A DNA stretch of 9,683 nt from Planctomycetaceae bacterium. GTDB taxonomy: Bacteria > Planctomycetota > Planctomycetia > Planctomycetales > Planctomycetaceae. Below are positions 6,671-9,683 of the stretch, in pieces; the stretch's first letter is position 1, and every line of letters starts with the position of its first letter. Location: NCBI GenBank assembly GCA_020426085.1, contig JAGQQP010000116.1, positions 1-9,683 of the forward strand. The letters run 5' to 3'. The notes below the pieces were generated by a model that was not told where the DNA came from, made no database searches, and saw only the letters and a list, made by a program, of their open reading frames with translations. Made by a program: the position numbers and the translations under genes.

Positions 6671-7930
6671 TCACGGATGGATTTCTTTCTTTTGAAACCG
6701 GGAAATATACAACTGGCAAATACCAACGGCTGACAGAATATACAGACTGTATTCCGCCGGCAGTCGATACCGCAGCGAACTGACAAACACCAGATGAATC
6801 AGCGAAAAATACAGGATCGGTCCTGCCGTAATCAGCAACAGCAGACATTGATCACGGGAAACCCAGGCACCATACACGGCAAACACCATCACGGGAACAA
6901 ATACTACTGAAACCGCAAGCATCATCCACCACGACTGGAACTGGGCAGCATTAGGCCACGGCTTCCAGTATCGCAGCAGTTTCGCAACCATTAACTGCAG
7001 TACATGCCCTGGATGCTGCTTCGCATACGCGACCGCCCGTTGTGTGTAGTGTTGATTCATTTCGTATTCGGTCATGGAATCCAACACATGTTCCTGATCA
7101 AAAAAAGTCATGTCACTGTCACCGGTTGCTCCCGGATTCAAACCATCATACAGGCTCGGCCCCGCCCAGAGCGTGGTCGGAACAAAATGTCCTGTCACCT
7201 GATAATTTCTTACAACCCAGGGCAACAGCATCAAAGTAAATCCTGCCAGCAGTATCAGTGATCTCTGCACCGCTGCCTTGCGATGCCCCTTCGCACTGAA
7301 AATATAAAACGCGACAACCAGGGGAACGACCAGCAACCAGCTGGGTCTCACATAATAAGCCAGCGCCAGCGATACACCCGCCAGCAGTGACCAGACAATT
7401 CCCCTGTTCCGATCCGTTTTCTCCCATTTGATTTTTGTTAATTTGACAAGCACCCATAATGAAATCAGCATCGCGAGTGCAAATACGGTCTCACTTAAGA
7501 TCAAGACACTGAAGCCCGCCATCACCGGAGAGACCCCTGTCAGCCCTGCTGCCAGCACCCCCACCGTTTCATTCACCAGTTCCGTTCCCAGTAAATAAAC
7601 GACAAAACAGGTCATCACTCCCAGCAATGCCAGCACCAGTCGCACCCGCGCATGCGATTCACCGACCACCGACATTGCCCCAGCGAGAACCAGAGGAAAA
7701 CCGGGCATTCGCAGTACACGTCTTGGTGGCGTGTAAATCGAATAGGGTTCCCCCTGTTTGATCGTCTGAGCCAGCTTCCAGTAACCCTCCGCATCTCCTT
7801 CGATCACATAGGTTCGTCCAGGCTGGCGCTCCAGTTGGCGCTGCAAGTACACCGCCACGCCGCACCTGAGAAGTGCAGATGTCAATAAAACCAACAATAA
7901 TAAATACTTAAGCCGTTTAGACTGCGGCAT
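6671..7930 (-). CDS. GT-C membrane glycosyltransferase (ArnT/PMT-like, dolichyl-phosphate-sugar type)
   Basis: A polytopic membrane protein of 419 residues with about nine to eleven hydrophobic segments. Counting from the upstream GTG, it shows the GT-C pattern. An acidic pair in the first outer loop (GDAEGYW, Asp51 and Glu53) is the expected catalytic base region. RMPGFPLVL (79-87) matches the conserved RxPGYP. SET is at 151-153, RPS at 200-202 and LPWVVRNY at 241-248; LRYRLPAEYSLYIL (391-404) is typical of this family's end. Such enzymes transfer a sugar from a polyprenyl-phosphate donor to lipid, protein or glycan on the outer face of the inner membrane; donor and acceptor are unknown here. 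I chose ATG at 7928-7930 because AGGGAA lies 6 bases upstream and the predicted promoter would leave the GTG at 7943-7945 only about 9 bases of leader. The GTG start would add 5 residues. It heads an operon with the AsmA-like gene. Confidence 0.82.
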   Translation of the reverse strand: MPQSKRLKYLLLLVLLTSALLRCGVAVYLQRQLERQPGRTYVIEGDAEGYWKLAQTIKQGEPYSIYTPPRRVLRMPGFPLVLAGAMSVVGESHARVRLVLALLGVMTCFVVYLLGTELVNETVGVLAAGLTGVSPVMAGFSVLILSETVFALAMLISLWVLVKLTKIKWEKTDRNRGIVWSLLAGVSLALAYYVRPSWLLVVPLVVAFYIFSAKGHRKAAVQRSLILLAGFTLMLLPWVVRNYQVTGHFVPTTLWAGPSLYDGLNPGATGDSDMTFFDQEHVLDSMTEYEMNQHYTQRAVAYAKQHPGHVLQLMVAKLLRYWKPWPNAAQFQSWWMMLAVSVVFVPVMVFAVYGAWVSRDQCLLLLITAGPILYFSLIHLVFVSSLRYRLPAEYSLYILSAVGICQLYISRFQKKEIHP

Positions 7931-7934
7931 ATTT

Positions 7935-7940
7935 TTCCCT
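7935..7940 (-). promoter_or_regulatory. Ribosome binding site of the GT-C gene, deciding the ATG start
   Basis: Read on the minus strand, AGGGAA sits six bases before the ATG at 7928-7930. It falls inside the possible GTG-started coding sequence, so it favours the shorter form. Confidence 0.5.
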
Positions 7941-7960
7941 GCCACTTTTGAAATGTGGGA

Positions 7961-7990
7961 ATAGTACGACTACTCGACTATCAGGGTCAA
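7961..7990 (-). promoter_or_regulatory. Putative sigma70 promoter of the GT-C/AsmA operon
   Basis: On the minus strand TTGACC (7985-7990) and TACTAT (7961-7966) are separated by 18 bases. They match the -35 consensus at 5 of 6 and the -10 at 4 of 6, including the key T, A and final T. Transcription would begin around 7954, giving a leader of roughly 24 bases before the ATG at 7930. A second -10-like TATATT lies upstream (7995-8000) but has no matching -35. Confidence 0.45.
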
Positions 7991-8012
7991 TTCCAATATA
8001 GCTGCCCCTGAT
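7980..8012. repeat. Inverted repeat overlapping the GT-C operon promoter (possible operator)
   Basis: ATCAGGG (7980-7986) is repeated as CCCTGAT (8006-8012), perfect over 7 bp with 19 bases between the arms. The left arm overlaps the predicted -35 element, so a dimeric regulator could bind here. No known regulator motif is recognised. Confidence 0.35.
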
Positions 8013-8136
8013 TCGCAGGTATAAATCATCTCCGATTTGAGGTCGGTATTTCCCAAATAGTCAACATCGCTACTGAACAAACTACGTAATGACAGGAATC
8101 GATAAATCGGAATCAGTCTCATCCAACCCACCCATC

Positions 8137-8165
8137 TTGACACAAACTCGATGATCGATTAGTCT
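8137..8165 (+). promoter_or_regulatory. Candidate sigma70 promoter of the FlgI-like gene
   Basis: A perfect -35 TTGACA (8137-8142) is followed after 17 bases by TAGTCT (8160-8165), a weak -10. The palindrome TCGATGATCGA (8148-8158) lies in the spacer and could be a regulator site. The leader would be about 75 bases. Confidence 0.35.
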
Positions 8166-8237
8166 CCCGCTCCTCTCTCTCAAGACGCATCTCCTCCATA
8201 CTCATCTCACTCTTTTCACGAAGCCCCTTTTCAGGCT

Positions 8238-8243
8238 GAGGGA
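8238..8243 (+). promoter_or_regulatory. Ribosome binding site of the FlgI-like gene
   Basis: GAGGGA ends four bases before the ATG at 8248-8250, slightly close but clear. It fixes this ATG as the start rather than the in-frame ATG at codon 19 inside the hydrophobic segment. Confidence 0.6.
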
Positions 8244-8247
8244 AACT

Positions 8248-9683
8248 ATGCGCTATTTCAAATTTTCAGTTCTCTCTGGTATTGCCCTGTTCGCTGTCGC
8301 CATGTTTTTTCTTTCCCGTTCGATTGATGGCTTTCTGGGTGTCAACAACAACTCAGAGCAGGTCGCGAATGAACCTGAGCTGGAATTATCATTATCAGAA
8401 CCTGGCGAGTTTCCCGATTTAAACCTGGATTTCCCGGCAGGAGAGTCTGAGAGCTCAGAAAAAGCAGAAGCAGACTCTGATTCTCCCATCAGCCAGACAT
8501 CAGGTAAATTGACAGCTCCCAAAGCACCGGGACAGATTTCAGGAAAATCAAAAGCTCGACTGTTTACCGCAAGCTCAAATCAGACAGGGGCAGTCCCCGA
8601 ACTGAATCTTCTCTTTCTCGCACAAACTACCAGAGAACAGCGTACGACATTACTGGAAGAACTGATTCGCCTGGATGCAGAACTGGTAAGCCAAGTAATA
8701 ATCGCAGCCGGGATTCAGCAGGAACAGCCATCCAGCGGGCGTCAGATGGTACAGCAAATTTCGCATTCCGGCGGTACGACAAGACAGACCATTTCAGCAG
8801 GATACGCACGCAGTCAAAATCCAACCTTACGAGATTCGTTCCTGGTACAGCAACAACAGCCAACTCAAATCGTGGCATCCTATCGTGGAATAACGGTTAA
8901 GTTACCTGGCACTGCCCTGGAAAATGGTCAACTGCATCAGAAAATTAAAGTCGTCCCCATCAATACCAATACGCTGATGCCAGCCACTGTCTTAAGTCAG
9001 AATCTGGTTGCCCTCGATCTGCCTCCTCAACTTTCTCGAGCCTCCAATAGTCAGTCAGTGACTGCAGTCAAACTGTCTGAACTAGGGGAATTTCAGCCGG
9101 CAGAAATCGTGAAGCTGACAGGTGCAGGCCTGGTAATCGGCTTGAATGGTACGGGTGACCGAAATATCTCCGCAGAAGCAATCCGGGCGCTCAAGTCTTC
9201 CATGCAGGCTATGAACATTGATCAGCGCAATATTAAAACACCAATTCAGGCCGGGAATCTGGCTAATGTTTCGATCGTCGTTTATATCCCCAACCAGGGA
9301 GTGGCCCGTGGAAAACAGTTGGAATGTTTCATTACCGCTGCCAGCCCGAACGTTGACTTGACCGGCGGGTACCTGTTGCCAACAACGCTGAATATTTCCG
9401 GCTCCCCAAACTCAAAAGCAGACGCGATGGTAATGGGCTCCGTTCAGACCGATCAGAGCAAACAGAAATCCCAGGCCATGATTGCCAGAGGCGCGCAACT
9501 CCTGGCCGATGTCCATCCCCGTCTGGTTTCAGGTCAGGGTATTCCCCATCTCAAATTCTTTTTGAATGCAGATGCACATGCTCCTCAAATCAGCACTCTC
9601 ATCACGCGCCAGATCAATCAGTTTCTCCAGGCGGAAAAACATCTGAATTCCAAAGCCATGCTGCAATCTTCCAGCTTGATCAT
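8248..9683 (+). CDS. FlgI-like (flagellar P-ring) domain protein with membrane anchor and FlgA-like segment (partial)
   Basis: The frame is open for 478 codons and runs off the window. Residues 5-23 are hydrophobic with no clear cleavage site, suggesting an anchor rather than a cleaved signal. Residues 40-110 form an acidic, Ser-rich linker. Residues 120-150 look helical (TTLLEELIRLDAELVSQVI). Residues about 208-258 (YRGITVKLPGTALENGQLHQ...INTNTLMPATVLSQNLVAL) resemble the C-terminal beta region of the P-ring chaperone FlgA. From 273 on the FlgI pattern appears: VKLSELGEF, then LTGAGLVIGLNGTGD at 290-304 (canonical LVGYGLVVGLNGTGD) and ANVSIVVYIP with LTGGYLLPTTL at 371-381. FlgI forms the periplasmic P ring around the flagellar rod. 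Canonical FlgI is about 350-370 residues with a cleaved signal, so this is much longer and divergent (Tyr of GYGL is Ala; a lone Cys360). It could be a flagellar ring variant or an unrelated use of the fold. It may head an operon continuing to the right. Confidence 0.75.
   Translation, partial: MRYFKFSVLSGIALFAVAMFFLSRSIDGFLGVNNNSEQVANEPELELSLSEPGEFPDLNLDFPAGESESSEKAEADSDSPISQTSGKLTAPKAPGQISGKSKARLFTASSNQTGAVPELNLLFLAQTTREQRTTLLEELIRLDAELVSQVIIAAGIQQEQPSSGRQMVQQISHSGGTTRQTISAGYARSQNPTLRDSFLVQQQQPTQIVASYRGITVKLPGTALENGQLHQKIKVVPINTNTLMPATVLSQNLVALDLPPQLSRASNSQSVTAVKLSELGEFQPAEIVKLTGAGLVIGLNGTGDRNISAEAIRALKSSMQAMNIDQRNIKTPIQAGNLANVSIVVYIPNQGVARGKQLECFITAASPNVDLTGGYLLPTTLNISGSPNSKADAMVMGSVQTDQSKQKSQAMIARGAQLLADVHPRLVSGQGIPHLKFFLNADAHAPQISTLITRQINQFLQAEKHLNSKAMLQSSSLI

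Larger units (their letters stand above)
7946..8247. other. Divergent intergenic region between the GT-C and FlgI-like genes
   Basis: These 302 bases hold no convincing gene. The left end carries the promoter and inverted repeat of the minus-strand operon. The right end carries a TTGACA promoter candidate, a short palindrome and a pyrimidine-rich leader for the plus-strand gene. The central part (about 8013-8130) has only scattered AATCG-type short repeats and nothing that can be assigned. Confidence 0.5.

Noticed and set aside
7146..7457. 103-codon minus-strand frame overlapping the GT-C gene
   Set aside because: Out-of-frame reading of the membrane-protein gene with no domain pattern.
8253..8522. 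89-codon minus-strand frame opposite the start of the FlgI-like gene
   Set aside because: The plus strand has a promoter candidate, ribosome binding site and FlgI signature; the minus frame is the shadow of its acidic linker.
1..9683. Mobile element, CRISPR array, phage or toxin-antitoxin content
   Set aside because: No transposase or integrase sequence, no terminal repeats, no regularly spaced repeats and no recognisable defence or toxin gene were seen on either strand.

Overview
The window looks like chromosomal DNA from a diderm bacterium, most likely a planctomycete of the Gimesia/Rubinisphaera type. This rests on the mix of Tad-type pseudopilin genes, a giant AsmA-like envelope protein, a GT-C membrane glycosyltransferase and a divergent FlgI-like protein, together with weak Shine-Dalgarno sites at several starts and intermediate base composition. 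The assignment is inference; there is no rRNA or marker gene here to prove it. No tRNA, CRISPR array, insertion sequence or transposase is visible.

Left part (1-3310). A gene entering from the left ends at base 88 and is followed by a strong intrinsic terminator (121-150). A 23-codon ORF with a good ribosome binding site follows (300-371). Next comes a cluster of Tad (Flp pilus) minor-pilin-like genes. A TadG-like protein with a large inserted beta-rich region (428-1612) and a TadE-like pseudopilin (1670-2266) are both on the minus strand. A second TadE-like pseudopilin (2499-3062) is divergent on the plus strand, followed by a 54-residue single-pass membrane protein (3146-3310). The two TadE-like proteins are paralogues: both have a glycine followed by a glutamate at +5, and both carry the same C-terminal SSFGF-type motif. 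No Tad ATPase, secretin, platform protein or prepilin peptidase is in the window.

Middle part (3326-7930). A two-gene minus-strand operon reads from a GT-C glycosyltransferase into a 1103-residue AsmA-like protein with an N-terminal membrane anchor and about five repeats of roughly 120 residues. That architecture fits the repeating beta-groove, bridge-like lipid-transport proteins (TamB/YhdP class). A sigma70-like promoter with an overlapping inverted repeat lies upstream of the operon.

Right part (7946-9683). A divergent intergenic region leads to a plus-strand gene that runs off the window. It encodes a membrane-anchored protein with an acidic linker, a stretch resembling the FlgA C-terminus, and a divergent FlgI (flagellar P-ring) domain.

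The common theme is the cell envelope: surface pilus-like proteins, lipid or glycan handling between the membranes, and a flagellar ring-like protein. The strongest candidates for something new are the FlgA-like/FlgI-like fusion, the orphan divergent pseudopilin cluster with its domain-inserted TadG-like partner, and the repeat architecture of the AsmA-like protein.
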